Origin: Rhizobiales bacterium TMED25
GTDB lineage: Bacteria; Pseudomonadota; Alphaproteobacteria; Rhizobiales; TMED25
Direction: 5' to 3'
Assembly: GCA_002168075.1 (NCBI GenBank)
Contig: NHCE01000003.1
Coordinates: 54,170-118,169, forward strand
Length of the DNA: 64,000 nt
Shown: one piece after another, positions 27,671 through 36,623 of the stretch
Layout: the number at the start of each line of letters is the position of its first letter
How positions within the stretch are numbered: position 1 is the stretch's first letter
Position numbers and translations under genes: made by a program
The notes under the pieces: model-generated
The model's input: the letters and a program-made list of their open reading frames with translations, nothing else
Databases searched by the model: none
What the model was told of the DNA's origin: nothing

Positions 27671-28462
27671 ATGAGGCGTTCACCTAATACAAATATACTA
27701 TTTACGTTACTTAGAAATGTTGCGCGAGTATATATCAGAGATTTTGGTGAACTTCAGAACCTCCAAAATACTAATAGATCAGTTCATGATTTTGTTCAAA
27801 AAAGTAAAAAACGTGTAGAGTCATTGATCTTAGAAGAGCTAATGGAAAAATATTCTAATCAAAATTATGAATTTTTTTCTATTAATGGTGAGCAAAAAAT
27901 AATCCAAAAAGATATTGATGATAGTGATAATTGTTTTATCATAAATGCTTTGGATGGCGAGTTGAACTACAAACGAACTATTCCACTCTTTTGCATTAGT
28001 ATTGCCCATAAGAGAAATGGTGTTATAGAGAATAGTATCGTTTACAATCCAATTACTGATGACATATTCATAGGTGAGAATGGAATTGGTGCGACTCACA
28101 ATAATATTAAAATGCAAGTTTCAAGTGAACAAAAGATAGAATATTGCCTCTTTGGCATTGATAATGTCTATGAATTTTACGAAAACTTTAATAATAATAA
28201 TTTGAATAAATTATTAGCGGCCTCAACTGGTATTAGATCATTTGGTGCAATCTCTCTCAGCATCTGTATGGTTGGATCCGGTAAGCTGAATGTGTTTATA
28301 AATAGGCTTATTCAACCACACGAAATAGATGCTTCGTTATTAATATTAAAAGAAGCGGCAGGCAAATATAATTACCTTAAAAACCCTGAAGTTGCCAAAC
28401 CAAATTATTTTATTGTATCAAATGAAAAAATATACGACAATTTATCCAGTATACTAATCTAA
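27671..28462 (+). CDS. Inositol-monophosphatase (SuhB-like) family protein with altered metal site
   Basis: The 263-residue frame aligns with SuhB-type inositol monophosphatases: L-L-R-N-V-A-R-V near the start, then A-L-D-G-E-L-N-Y (about 98-105), I-P-L-F-C-I-S-I-A, V-Y-N-P-I-T-D-D-I-F, and a C-terminal L-I-L-K-E-A-A-G. The canonical D-P-L-D-G-T-x-N is here N-A-L-D-G-E-L-N, so the first metal Asp is Asn and the Thr is Glu. The W-D-x-A-A-G motif appears as H-E-I-D-A-S, replacing Trp-Asp by His-Glu. The Glu of the G-E-E motif seems kept (G-E-Q). It is probably not a normal phosphatase. E. coli SuhB also works in rRNA antitermination without needing catalysis, a possible role here. Confidence 0.8.
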   Translation: MRRSPNTNILFTLLRNVARVYIRDFGELQNLQNTNRSVHDFVQKSKKRVESLILEELMEKYSNQNYEFFSINGEQKIIQKDIDDSDNCFIINALDGELNYKRTIPLFCISIAHKRNGVIENSIVYNPITDDIFIGENGIGATHNNIKMQVSSEQKIEYCLFGIDNVYEFYENFNNNNLNKLLAASTGIRSFGAISLSICMVGSGKLNVFINRLIQPHEIDASLLILKEAAGKYNYLKNPEVAKPNYFIVSNEKIYDNLSSILI

Positions 28463-28488
28463 ATCATAAAATTAGTGGACAAATATTT

Positions 28489-29439
28489 ATGACAGACACT
28501 CCAATTACCAAGAACTTCACGCATCCCAGAATATATCTTTTTAGAATGTTTCTTTTCTCAATAATAATTGGATTATTCATATTTATTATACAAGAAAATC
28601 TTATTAAAGCGTTTCTTGCAAACCCAATAATAAATAGCATAATTACTTTTGTTTTAATCTTTGGGATAGTCTATATAATGCTTTTGACTATTAGGTTGTT
28701 TCGTGAAGTCAGGTGGGTAAATAATTTTCAAAATGGTGATTATCATGCCGATATTGGAGCACCTCCATCACTCTTGGCTCCTATGGCAACTATGATGCTT
28801 GATCATAAATATGAGATAACTCTATCCGCAACCTCAATGAGGTCCATCCTTGATTCAATATCTTTCAGGTTTGATGAGGCGAGAGAATATTCAAGATATA
28901 TGATTGGATTATTAATATTTTTAGGATTATTAGGTACTTTTTGGGGGCTTCTTTTAACAGTTGACTCCATTGGCCAAACAATTGGTTCACTGTCAATTGG
29001 CTCAGGTGAGGCAGGTGAAATGTTTGAGGAACTAAAATCAGGATTGGAGTCCCCACTATCGGGAATGGCCATTGCTTTCTCATCATCACTATTTGGATTA
29101 TCTGGATCGTTAATCCTCGGTTTTTTTGATTTAATATATAATCAAGCTCAAAATAGATTTTATAATGAATTAGAAGAATGGTTATCTACGGTTACTGAAA
29201 TTAATGACGATAGAACCGATAATAAAATAAATTTTTATCTTAATAAAAATATAAAAGATATGAGTAATATACTACTGGATTTAAGTAGTACAATAAAAAA
29301 TAATTCAAAAAGTGCTTCACCTGACAAAACAGATAAGCTTATGAAAGTAATGGAAGACCAGCAAAAGTCACTATACGAACAAATTAAAGTGCAAAATAAA
29401 CTTATCGAAGAAATTAAAAATAATAATAATAATAATTAA
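28489..29439 (+). CDS. MotA/TolQ/ExbB-type proton channel protein
   Basis: An inner-membrane protein of 316 residues. Two N-terminal helices (about 18-38 and 46-68) are followed by a cytoplasmic stretch and two further helices (about 137-160 and 185-208). The conserved Y-M-I-G-L-L-I-F-L-G-L-L-G-T-F-W-G-L-L-L-T-V motif lies in the third, and L-S-G-M-A-I-A-F-S-S-S-L-F-G-L-S-G-S in the fourth. The C-terminal tail (about 225-316) is charged and likely coiled coil, ending in an Asn run. The next gene is a MotB/OmpA-like partner, so the pair should form a proton-driven motor or peptidoglycan-linked complex. It is distinct from tolQ in this window. Its function is unknown. Confidence 0.85.
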   Translation: MTDTPITKNFTHPRIYLFRMFLFSIIIGLFIFIIQENLIKAFLANPIINSIITFVLIFGIVYIMLLTIRLFREVRWVNNFQNGDYHADIGAPPSLLAPMATMMLDHKYEITLSATSMRSILDSISFRFDEAREYSRYMIGLLIFLGLLGTFWGLLLTVDSIGQTIGSLSIGSGEAGEMFEELKSGLESPLSGMAIAFSSSLFGLSGSLILGFFDLIYNQAQNRFYNELEEWLSTVTEINDDRTDNKINFYLNKNIKDMSNILLDLSSTIKNNSKSASPDKTDKLMKVMEDQQKSLYEQIKVQNKLIEEIKNNNNNN

Positions 29440-29469
29440 AAAATTTAACTCAAAGAATTGAGATAAATA

Positions 29470-31026
29470 ATGCCAAGAAATAGCCGCGGAAACAATAATA
29501 CAAATTCAGCTAATTATTGGCCTGGTTTTGTAGATGTTATGGCAACTTTATTGCTGGTTATAATTTTTATACTCACTGTTTTTATTCTCTCACAATTTTA
29601 TTTATCAACCGAAATATCCAGTAAAGATGACGAGCTACAAGATCTTAATACAGAACTTACAGATAAAGATAATACCCTTGCGGATTTAACAAATCAACTA
29701 ATGGAACTGACAAATATACTCGCTCTTGAAGAAGCTAAAAATCAAGATCTAACATTTAATGTTCAAACATTGGAAACCGAAGTAAATAATATAAGTCTAC
29801 TAAATCGAACTATAATGGGTGAGCTTGAAACAGCGAAGAGTGATATTGTTATTTTAAGAGATGAAATTGATAATAAAAATATAGAATTTTCAGAAGCTCA
29901 AGATAACATTATATTGCTACAAGAGGAAGTCGATATACTGCAAAATAAGGTAGTTGAGTCAGAAGAAATATATGATCAAAAAAGAGATGAGCTCGCAAAA
30001 AAAAGAGCTGAAATGATCAAGCTCATAGCAGAAAATAATAGAATTAAAAAAATATTAAATATAAAAAATATAGAAATTAATACAAAGAAAGTTTTGATAG
30101 ATAATAAAAATGAAAAAATTGTTGTTCTTGAGGATGAAACTCTGGAGTTAAAAGATAACCTCTCACAGAATGAACTTACAATTCTTGACCTGAGAAATAT
30201 TGAGTCCGAAAATAATCAAGATAATTTGTTCAATATTGAAAGTATTAATTCTCTTGAAAAAATAAATAATCAAAATAATCAAACTATAATAGATTTGAGA
30301 GCTGAGTCAGAAGAACAGCAACAAATAATCCTTGATCTGCGCAGAAAAGAACAAATACTTAGGTCTGGTCTGACATCAACAGCAAATGAAAATATAAAAC
30401 AACAAGATCAAGTGAAAATTTTAAATCTTCAGCTTGATGAATTAAAAAAACAACTTGCATCCATTTCAAAACTCTTAGATGAGTCAGAAAAAAGAGATCT
30501 TGAGCAAAAGGCAAGGATTGCAGATTTGGGAAGTCGATTAAATACAGCCCTTGCACAAAGAGTTAAGGAGTTATCAGAATATCGATCTGAATTTTTTGGA
30601 AAATTAAAGGAGGTTATTGGAAGTCGAGACGATATCAAAATAATAGGTGATAGATTTGTATTTCAATCAGAAGTGTTGTTTGAAAGCGGTGAGGCAAATA
30701 TTGGCATTGAAGGGCAGAGGCAGCTTGCAAAACTATCAGTTGCAATACAAGATTTGATTGATCAAATCCCCACTGAAATTAATTGGATACTAAGGATAGA
30801 CGGTCACACAGACACAATTCCGATTAGAAACTCCCGTTTCCAATCAAACTGGGAGCTTTCAGCTGCACGTGCAATTTCAGTTGTCGAGTTTCTCACAAGA
30901 ACTGGTATACCAGCAAAAAGACTTGCAGCAACTGGAAGAGGTGAATTTATGCCACTTGATACCGGAAAGAGTGAAGAAGCTTACAAAAAAAATAGAAGAA
31001 TAGAGATAAAACTCACAGAAAGTTAG
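29470..31026 (+). CDS. MotB/OmpA-like protein with long coiled coil
   Basis: The 518 residues fall into three parts. First is one N-terminal membrane helix (about 22-45) starting Y-W-P-G-F-V-D-V-M-A-T-L-L-L-V, with the Asp placed like the proton-carrying Asp of MotB/TolR. Second is a very long coiled coil (about 50-370), rich in Glu, Asn, Lys and Leu with many L-x-x-E/D heptads. Third is an OmpA peptidoglycan-binding domain (about 380-518) with I-D-G-H-T-D-T-I-P-I and N-W-E-L-S-A-A-R-A. It is 30 bases after the ExbB-like gene, surely a pair. The coiled coil is far longer than a MotB plug and could reach the cell wall. Confidence 0.87.
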   Translation: MPRNSRGNNNTNSANYWPGFVDVMATLLLVIIFILTVFILSQFYLSTEISSKDDELQDLNTELTDKDNTLADLTNQLMELTNILALEEAKNQDLTFNVQTLETEVNNISLLNRTIMGELETAKSDIVILRDEIDNKNIEFSEAQDNIILLQEEVDILQNKVVESEEIYDQKRDELAKKRAEMIKLIAENNRIKKILNIKNIEINTKKVLIDNKNEKIVVLEDETLELKDNLSQNELTILDLRNIESENNQDNLFNIESINSLEKINNQNNQTIIDLRAESEEQQQIILDLRRKEQILRSGLTSTANENIKQQDQVKILNLQLDELKKQLASISKLLDESEKRDLEQKARIADLGSRLNTALAQRVKELSEYRSEFFGKLKEVIGSRDDIKIIGDRFVFQSEVLFESGEANIGIEGQRQLAKLSVAIQDLIDQIPTEINWILRIDGHTDTIPIRNSRFQSNWELSAARAISVVEFLTRTGIPAKRLAATGRGEFMPLDTGKSEEAYKKNRRIEIKLTES

Positions 31027-31109
31027 TAATTTACTCGCTTAGAATTTAAGGGTTGAGATTAATATCATAATAATGTATAAAAATGGTCTATTAATACAAA
31101 GGCGCTGAA

Positions 31110-31334
31110 ATGAAAAAAGAAGGTCACCCAAATTATCATAAAATCCAAGTTGTAATGACTAATGGTACCAAATATGAGACATTTTCTACATATGGCTCTG
31201 AAGGTGATACTTTAACTCTTGATATTGATCCTACAAGCCATCCTGCATGGACAGGAGGTTCTCAGCAGCTTCTTGATAGGGGTGGAAGAGTTAGCAAATT
31301 CAATAAAAGATTCGAAGGCTTAATTAGTAAATAA
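31110..31334 (+). CDS. rpmE: 50S ribosomal protein L31 (Cys-free form)
   Basis: A 74-residue large-subunit protein. It begins [12 protein letters not shown] and contains [25 protein letters not shown], the alphaproteobacterial L31 pattern. It contains no Cys, so it is a zinc-independent L31, as is usual in this class. It stands alone between the OmpA-like gene (83 bases) and an oxidoreductase gene (40 bases). Confidence 0.97.
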   Translation: MKKEGHPNYHKIQVVMTNGTKYETFSTYGSEGDTLTLDIDPTSHPAWTGGSQQLLDRGGRVSKFNKRFEGLISK

Positions 31335-31374
31335 CTTTTATTATTTCCATTATTTGAAACAGTCAGTAAAAACT

Positions 31375-32346
31375 ATGCAAGTTATAGACATCATTAATCA
31401 TGGTAGAAATAATGAGCTTATTCTAACTCAGAAAGACATCCCATCTCCAGATGATGACGAAATTTTAATAGATATTAAGGCAAGTGGAGTTAATCGCCCT
31501 GATATATTGCAAAGGTTTGGTCTCCACCCACCACCAAAAGGATCTCCATCTCATCCAGGTTTGGAAGTTTCAGGAATAGTTGTAGAAATTGGCTGTAATG
31601 TCAAAAATTTTAAACTAGGTGACAAGGTAATGGCATTATTAGGTGGAGGAGGTTATGCCGAATTTTGTGTTGCAAATCAAAATTTGACAATACCAATACC
31701 TGAAAATATTAGCTTCATCGAGGCTGCTGCAATACCTGAAACATATTTTACAGTATGGAATAATGTTTTTAGAATAGGTAAATTAAAAGAAAATGAAAAA
31801 ATACTTATCCATGGTGGTTCAAGTGGAATTGGGACAACTGCAATTCAAATGTCTAAGGAATTCGGCGCAACTGTAATTACAACAACAAGTGATAAAAATA
31901 AAGAAGATAAATGCTATAAAATTGGTGCAGATATGGTAATTAACTACAACAAGGATGACTTTGTTGATATCATAGAAAAATCTAATTTCAGAAACGTTGA
32001 TATCATTCTGGATATTGTTGGCGGCGACTATACAAATAGAAATTTTCTCATTGCAAGTATGTTCGCAAGAATAATCCAAATCGCTTATATTAAGGGAAAT
32101 AATGTTGAGATTGATCTTTCGCAAATCATGAGAAAGAGTCTAATGCACTCAGGTTCAGTTTTAAGGCCAAAAAATCTGAGTTATAAATCAGCAATTGCTA
32201 ATGATTTAAAAAAAAATATTATGCCAATAATCGAGAGTGGGAAATTATTTCCAGTTATATTTAAAACATTTAAACTAGAAGATGCTTATTTAGCCCATGA
32301 ATTAATGAAGAGTGGTAAACATTTTGGAAAAATCGTGCTCGTCTGA
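31375..32346 (+). CDS. Quinone oxidoreductase-like NAD(P)H dehydrogenase (MDR family)
   Basis: A medium-chain reductase of about 323 residues. The N-terminal GroES-like domain contains S-G-V-N-R-P-D-I-L-Q-R, H-P-G-L-E-V-S-G and G-D-K-V-M-A-L-L-G-G-G-G-Y-A-E. The nucleotide fold has I-H-G-G-S-S-G-I-G-T-T-A-I-Q-M (about 145-158). Zinc-ligand Cys are absent, as in QOR/PIG3-type enzymes that reduce quinones with NADPH. The frame reaches a TTG at 31354, but ATG 31375 gives the normal start M-Q-V-I-D-I. The substrate is not known. Confidence 0.9.
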   Translation: MQVIDIINHGRNNELILTQKDIPSPDDDEILIDIKASGVNRPDILQRFGLHPPPKGSPSHPGLEVSGIVVEIGCNVKNFKLGDKVMALLGGGGYAEFCVANQNLTIPIPENISFIEAAAIPETYFTVWNNVFRIGKLKENEKILIHGGSSGIGTTAIQMSKEFGATVITTTSDKNKEDKCYKIGADMVINYNKDDFVDIIEKSNFRNVDIILDIVGGDYTNRNFLIASMFARIIQIAYIKGNNVEIDLSQIMRKSLMHSGSVLRPKNLSYKSAIANDLKKNIMPIIESGKLFPVIFKTFKLEDAYLAHELMKSGKHFGKIVLV

Positions 32347-32428
32347 TAAGAAAAATATTGAAACCTATAGCAATAAAAAGAATATTAGTATAATAATTAA
32401 TAATATGTAGATCTAATGGAGTTAAATT

Positions 32429-33007
32429 ATGGCACAAACACCACTAATGCCGAAGGCTACAGCAGTTTGGCTTGTTGAAAATACAGCACTAACATTCGAT
32501 CAAATAGCAAACTTCTGTAATATTCATCCTCTTGAGGTAAAAGGTATTGCTGATGGTGATGTGGCCCAAGGAATAAGGGGAATGGACCCAATAATGTCTG
32601 GTGAACTTACAAGAATTGAACTTGAAAGTGCTGAGTTAGATGTTAATCATGAACTAAAATTAAATATAAGCCCAATTAATCTTCCAGAAATTAAGACAAA
32701 GAAACAAAAGAAATATACCCCTCTATCAAGAAGGCAGGATAGACCCTCTGCAATTGCATGGTTAGTTAGAAATCATCCAGAACTGAGAGACAGCGAAGTC
32801 ATTAAACTAGTTGGAACTACAAAGACGACAATTGACTCAATACGTTCTAGAAGTCATTGGAATATTGGAAATATACAGCCGCAAGACCCAGTTGTACTTG
32901 GTTTATGCTCTCAAATAGAACTAGACAGAATAGTCTTGAAAGCTTCAAAAAGACAAGAGAAAATATCTCAAAAAGAAAATAAGACTCTCCAGTCGATTGA
33001 TAATTGA
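32429..33007 (+). CDS. DUF1013 / TrcR-type cell-cycle regulator
   Basis: A 192-residue soluble protein with the characteristic N-terminus L-M-P-K-A-T-A-V-W-L-V-E-N-T-A-L-T-F-D-Q-I-A. A second similar segment follows at about 108-150 (A-I-A-W-L-V-R-N-H-P-E-L-R-D-S-E-V). The repeated A-x-W-L-V-x-N...I unit looks like two helix-turn-helix modules. The family is confined to Alphaproteobacteria and has been described as a cell-cycle regulator (TrcR). AT-rich spacers separate it from its neighbours, so it may have its own promoter. Strong lineage marker. Confidence 0.92.
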   Translation: MAQTPLMPKATAVWLVENTALTFDQIANFCNIHPLEVKGIADGDVAQGIRGMDPIMSGELTRIELESAELDVNHELKLNISPINLPEIKTKKQKKYTPLSRRQDRPSAIAWLVRNHPELRDSEVIKLVGTTKTTIDSIRSRSHWNIGNIQPQDPVVLGLCSQIELDRIVLKASKRQEKISQKENKTLQSIDN

Positions 33008-33070
33008 ACACAAAAAGTAAGGTTGTAACTAAATCTTATTTTATAATTAACTTTATTGAAAAGTAGATTA

Positions 33071-33829
33071 ATGATACTAGATCCATTGTTCTATACTATG
33101 GCAATACCTTCTGTAATACTTATAGGGCTATCAAAGGGTGGGCTAACAGGAATAGGTGCATTGGCAGTTCCTCTTATGGCAATAGTTGCTTCTCCCTTAC
33201 AAGCTGCAGCAGTATTAATGCCAATTTTACTGATACTAGATATTGTTGCAGTCTGGACATACCGAAAGACATACGATAAAAAGACGCTCTTGATTACGAT
33301 TCCGGCTTCGATAATTGGAATCGTAATAGGTGCAATACTAGTTTCACAAATTAACACAAATTTGGTCAGGATAATAATTGGATTTATTGCTATATCCTTT
33401 ACTGTATCTTATTGGACTTCTAAAAATGAAACCAAATCGCAGGGTCATAGTCTTACAAGAGGAACAATTTGGGGAGGGATTACAGGATTTACAAGTTTTG
33501 TTACTTTGACAGGCGCGCCACCCTACCAGATGTACTTACTTCCGCTTCGTTTAGAGCAAAGAACTTATGCGGGTACTTTTATGATATTTTTTTGGATGAA
33601 TAATCTCCTAAAAATCTTACCGTTCATGATGCTAGGTGAAATGAATAAAAGTACATTGATAACTTCAACTATTTTATTTCCTATATCTCTTATATTTGCG
33701 TTCGTAGGAATTTGGATTGTTCGAAAACTTCCAACAAAAATATTCTATGAAATAATTTATATTCTGCTATTTTTAGTAAGTATAAAACTAATAATTGACG
33801 GAATATCAAATATGATTTCTATATCATAA
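33071..33829 (+). CDS. TauE/SafE-family sulfite exporter-like protein
   Basis: An inner-membrane protein of about 252 residues with seven to eight hydrophobic helices. It carries the family's first-half motif I-G-L-S-K-G-G-L-T-G-I-G-A-L-A-V-P-L-M and the second-half G-G-I-T-G-F-T-S-F-V-T-L-T-G-A-P-P-Y-Q-M-Y. Members export or take up small anions such as sulfite, sulfoacetate or taurine; the substrate is not shown here. ATG 33071 is preferred to TTG 33056. It lies 12 bases before purE, so it may share the transcript without sharing the pathway. Confidence 0.9.
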   Translation: MILDPLFYTMAIPSVILIGLSKGGLTGIGALAVPLMAIVASPLQAAAVLMPILLILDIVAVWTYRKTYDKKTLLITIPASIIGIVIGAILVSQINTNLVRIIIGFIAISFTVSYWTSKNETKSQGHSLTRGTIWGGITGFTSFVTLTGAPPYQMYLLPLRLEQRTYAGTFMIFFWMNNLLKILPFMMLGEMNKSTLITSTILFPISLIFAFVGIWIVRKLPTKIFYEIIYILLFLVSIKLIIDGISNMISIS

Positions 33830-33841
33830 GGTTTATTTCAT

Positions 33842-34318
33842 ATGAATAAAATTGCTATTATAATGGGCTCTCAATCAGATTGGAAAACGATGCAATTTGC
33901 AGCTGATCTGTTAGATGATTTCGAAATTAAATATGATAAATTAATAATTTCTGCTCATAGAACACCTGAAAGGTTGTATGAATTCGCTAAGAATGCAAAA
34001 CAAAATAGCTACTCTGTGATTATTGCTGGTGCAGGTGGCTCAGCTCATCTTCCAGGAATGGTTGCCTCTTTAACAACACTCCCTGTGCTGGGAGTGCCAA
34101 TAGAGTCTAATTTCTCAAATGGACTGGATAGCTTACTTTCAATCGTACAAATGCCCAAAGGTATTCCAGTTGGGACGTTAGCGGTTGGTAAAGCAGGCTC
34201 AATCAATGCTGCATTACTTGCTATATCAATCCTATCCTTGAATGATCCAACACTACATAAGTCGCTTGTTGATTGGAAAAATAAACAAACGAGTTCTGTT
34301 GATAAAATTCCAAAATGA
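33842..34318 (+). CDS. purE: N5-carboxyaminoimidazole ribonucleotide mutase
   Basis: Rearranges N5-CAIR to CAIR in de novo purine synthesis. The N-terminal I-I-M-G-S-Q-S-D-W (about 6-14), S-A-H-R-T-P (about 40-45) and [11 protein letters not shown] (about 64-74) loops form the active site, with the catalytic His in A-H-R and A-H-L. Length 158 is standard for class I PurE. Its TGA overlaps the purK ATG by 4 bases. Confidence 0.97.
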   Translation: MNKIAIIMGSQSDWKTMQFAADLLDDFEIKYDKLIISAHRTPERLYEFAKNAKQNSYSVIIAGAGGSAHLPGMVASLTTLPVLGVPIESNFSNGLDSLLSIVQMPKGIPVGTLAVGKAGSINAALLAISILSLNDPTLHKSLVDWKNKQTSSVDKIPK

Positions 34319-35391
34319 TCAAGAAAAATAAGCAAACTATTGGTATTTTAGGAGGTGGACAGTTGGGGCAGATGCTGTCTAATGCAGCAATAGAACTCGG
34401 TTATAATACTCATATATATAGCCCTGATAAAAACTCACCGGCTTTTAAAAATTCTACTTATCAAACAATTGGCAAATTTGAAGATCAAAAAAATATAGAT
34501 GAATTTATTAATAATGTTGATCTCGTCACAATTGAATTTGAAAATATACCCTTATCGACTATTGAATATATATCAAAGCTTAAACCAATTTATCCCCCGC
34601 CTCATGCTATAAGAATTAGTCAAGATCGGCTCCTCGAAAAAAATTTTTTTATTGAGAATAAAATAAACACTAATAGTTATATGAATGTAGAGTCTTTGGA
34701 AGATCTGAGCAGATGGAATTTTGATAAAAAAAGTGTGCTGAAAATAAGAAAGTTTGGTTATGATGGGAAAGGACAAAAAATTATTAGCTCTTATGAAGAG
34801 GCAAAGAGTGCTTTCATAAGCTTTAAAAATTATCCATGCTTGATAGAAGAATTTATCGAATATACAAAAGAAGTGTCCACTATATCGGCAAGAGATGTTC
34901 ACGGAAATGTATACAGCTATAATCCATCAGAAAATATTCATAAAAATCATATTTTGGATAGATCCTTTGCACCAGCACTTATTAATGAAAAGCTTGATAT
35001 GGAACTTAAGAAAATATCGTCAAAAATGATATCACAACTAGAATATATTGGGATATTATCTATTGAATTTTTTGTACGAATTAATCAACAAACAAATCAA
35101 GAAGAATTGATTGTTAATGAAATTGCACCAAGAGTTCATAATTCTGGTCACTGGACGTTGGATGGCGCAGATGTTTCACAGTTTACGCAGCATATAAAAG
35201 CAATTATAGGCACGGAGATCTCTGAACCACAATTAATATTTATAACAGAAATGTATAATATTATTGGAGATGATATATATCATTGGAGTAACATAAAAAG
35301 TACAGAAAATAAGAAAATTTACATATATGGCAAAGATGAACCTCGAAAAGGACGAAAAATGGGTCATGTAAATTTTATTAGTAGAAATTAG
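34315..35391 (+). CDS. purK: N5-carboxyaminoimidazole ribonucleotide synthase
   Basis: An ATP-grasp enzyme that carboxylates AIR to N5-CAIR, the partner step of PurE. It begins [14 protein letters not shown], the family's N-terminal signature. The ATP-grasp core contains [11 protein letters not shown] (about 141-151) and [12 protein letters not shown]. The C-terminal [13 protein letters not shown] is typical. Length 358 is normal. It is translationally coupled to purE. Confidence 0.97.
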   Translation: MIKKNKQTIGILGGGQLGQMLSNAAIELGYNTHIYSPDKNSPAFKNSTYQTIGKFEDQKNIDEFINNVDLVTIEFENIPLSTIEYISKLKPIYPPPHAIRISQDRLLEKNFFIENKINTNSYMNVESLEDLSRWNFDKKSVLKIRKFGYDGKGQKIISSYEEAKSAFISFKNYPCLIEEFIEYTKEVSTISARDVHGNVYSYNPSENIHKNHILDRSFAPALINEKLDMELKKISSKMISQLEYIGILSIEFFVRINQQTNQEELIVNEIAPRVHNSGHWTLDGADVSQFTQHIKAIIGTEISEPQLIFITEMYNIIGDDIYHWSNIKSTENKKIYIYGKDEPRKGRKMGHVNFISRN

Positions 35392-35481
35392 TACTATTAT
35401 AAGGCATTTTATGTTTACAAGGCAATATAATGAGCCTATAAGTAATGGAATTAATATAGAAATCTATACTAGGAGATGATT

Positions 35482-35694
35482 TTGCAAGTTACTGTAAGAG
35501 ACAATAATGTTGACCAAGCTCTAAAAGCTCTAAAGAAAAAGATGCAGAGAGAAGGTATATTTAGAGAAATGAAGCTTCGGAATCATTACGAAAAACCATC
35601 TGAGAAACGAGCAAGAGAAAAAGCAGAGGCTATCCGAAGAGGAAGAAAACTAGCAAGAAAAAAATTGCTTCGTGATGGTTCCAGTATTTTTTAA
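35482..35694 (+). CDS. rpsU: 30S ribosomal protein S21, TTG start
   Basis: A small-subunit protein at the platform near the mRNA exit. The family starts [14 protein letters not shown], which matches translation from TTG at 35482 (70 residues). The ribosome site AGGAG at 35471-35475 stands 6 bases before this TTG. It directly abuts the in-frame ATG at 35476, which is too close to be used. The rest ([14 protein letters not shown], then [10 protein letters not shown]) is canonical. A weak start codon may limit S21 output. Confidence 0.95.
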   Translation: MQVTVRDNNVDQALKALKKKMQREGIFREMKLRNHYEKPSEKRAREKAEAIRRGRKLARKKLLRDGSSIF

Positions 35695-35741
35695 ACAGAT
35701 ATTAATATAAATAACATTATCATATAGTAGTTTTTTTAATT

Positions 35742-36623
35742 ATGAGGTGTCAATTGAGTACCTTACTAAACTTCTATTATAAAGTAAAAATCAAACTGAA
35801 TAAATATGTTCTCCTTTTAGTATTATTACTAAGTTCTTGTGTAACTTCCGATAGCATTGTTATAGGGACAGATACAAGTAAATCTAACTTTTCAAAAATA
35901 AATTCAATTGATAATAATATTTTATCTATTAATTCCGCGATTAAAGCAGATCCTAATGATCCTGAATTGTATATTTTATTAGGAAACCAGTATTTCAAAA
36001 ATCAAGATTTTGGAAATGCAATTAATAATTTTACTATTGCTATAGATCATGACCCAAGCTCATACCAGGCATATAATTCAAGAGGCCAATCAAATTTTTT
36101 ACTTGGTAATTATGATAAGGCGCTCCTTGATTACAATGTCTCACTTAATATTGAACCCAGATTTTCTGCTGCATATCTTAATAAAGCTTCATACTTCATT
36201 ATGTTAGAAGAATATAAGTTAGCACTAACAAATTTAAATTCTTCAATTAATTTTAACAATACTAACTTCTTAGCATATGAATTAAGAGGTAAGATCTATC
36301 AGAGATATAACTTACACTATGATGCAATTCAGGATTTCGACCTTGCAATCTCTTTAAAGGCTAATAATACTTCATCACTATATTATAGAGCGATTTCATA
36401 TAATGAATTATCTAGATTACATAATGCACTAGATGATCTGAACCAAGTATTATATATTGATCCGAACCTAAATAATGCTATTTTTATGAGGGCTGAAGTA
36501 CATAGAAAACTTGGCAATATTGAAGACGCTATAATAGACTATCAGGACATCTTAAAAAAAGAAAAAAACAATACAAAAGCAAAAAAAGAATTGATTAAGA
36601 TAAAAAGAATTAAAAAGCCTTAA
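35742..36623 (+). CDS. TPR-repeat lipoprotein
   Basis: A 293-residue protein with a lipoprotein signal: a hydrophobic Y-V-L-L-L-V-L-L-L core and the lipobox L-S-S-C, with Cys near residue 33. About six tetratricopeptide repeats follow. Clear units include P-E-L-Y-I-L-L-G-N-Q-Y-F-K-N-Q-D-F, Y-N-S-R-G-Q-S-N-F-L-L-G-N-Y and A-I-F-M-R-A-E-V-H-R-K-L-G-N. Such lipoproteins often scaffold envelope complexes; no partner is evident. The N-terminus before the signal is long, so a start at TTG 35754 is possible. Its last 14 bases overlap convergent pntB. Confidence 0.85.
   Translation: MRCQLSTLLNFYYKVKIKLNKYVLLLVLLLSSCVTSDSIVIGTDTSKSNFSKINSIDNNILSINSAIKADPNDPELYILLGNQYFKNQDFGNAINNFTIAIDHDPSSYQAYNSRGQSNFLLGNYDKALLDYNVSLNIEPRFSAAYLNKASYFIMLEEYKLALTNLNSSINFNNTNFLAYELRGKIYQRYNLHYDAIQDFDLAISLKANNTSSLYYRAISYNELSRLHNALDDLNQVLYIDPNLNNAIFMRAEVHRKLGNIEDAIIDYQDILKKEKNNTKAKKELIKIKRIKKP

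Noticed and set aside
28489..31026. Zorya-type anti-phage system (ZorA/ZorB motor pair)
   Set aside because: No ZorC/D or ZorE effector follows; the neighbours are rpmE, an oxidoreductase and trcR. The setting is a housekeeping one, so a defence role is not supported.
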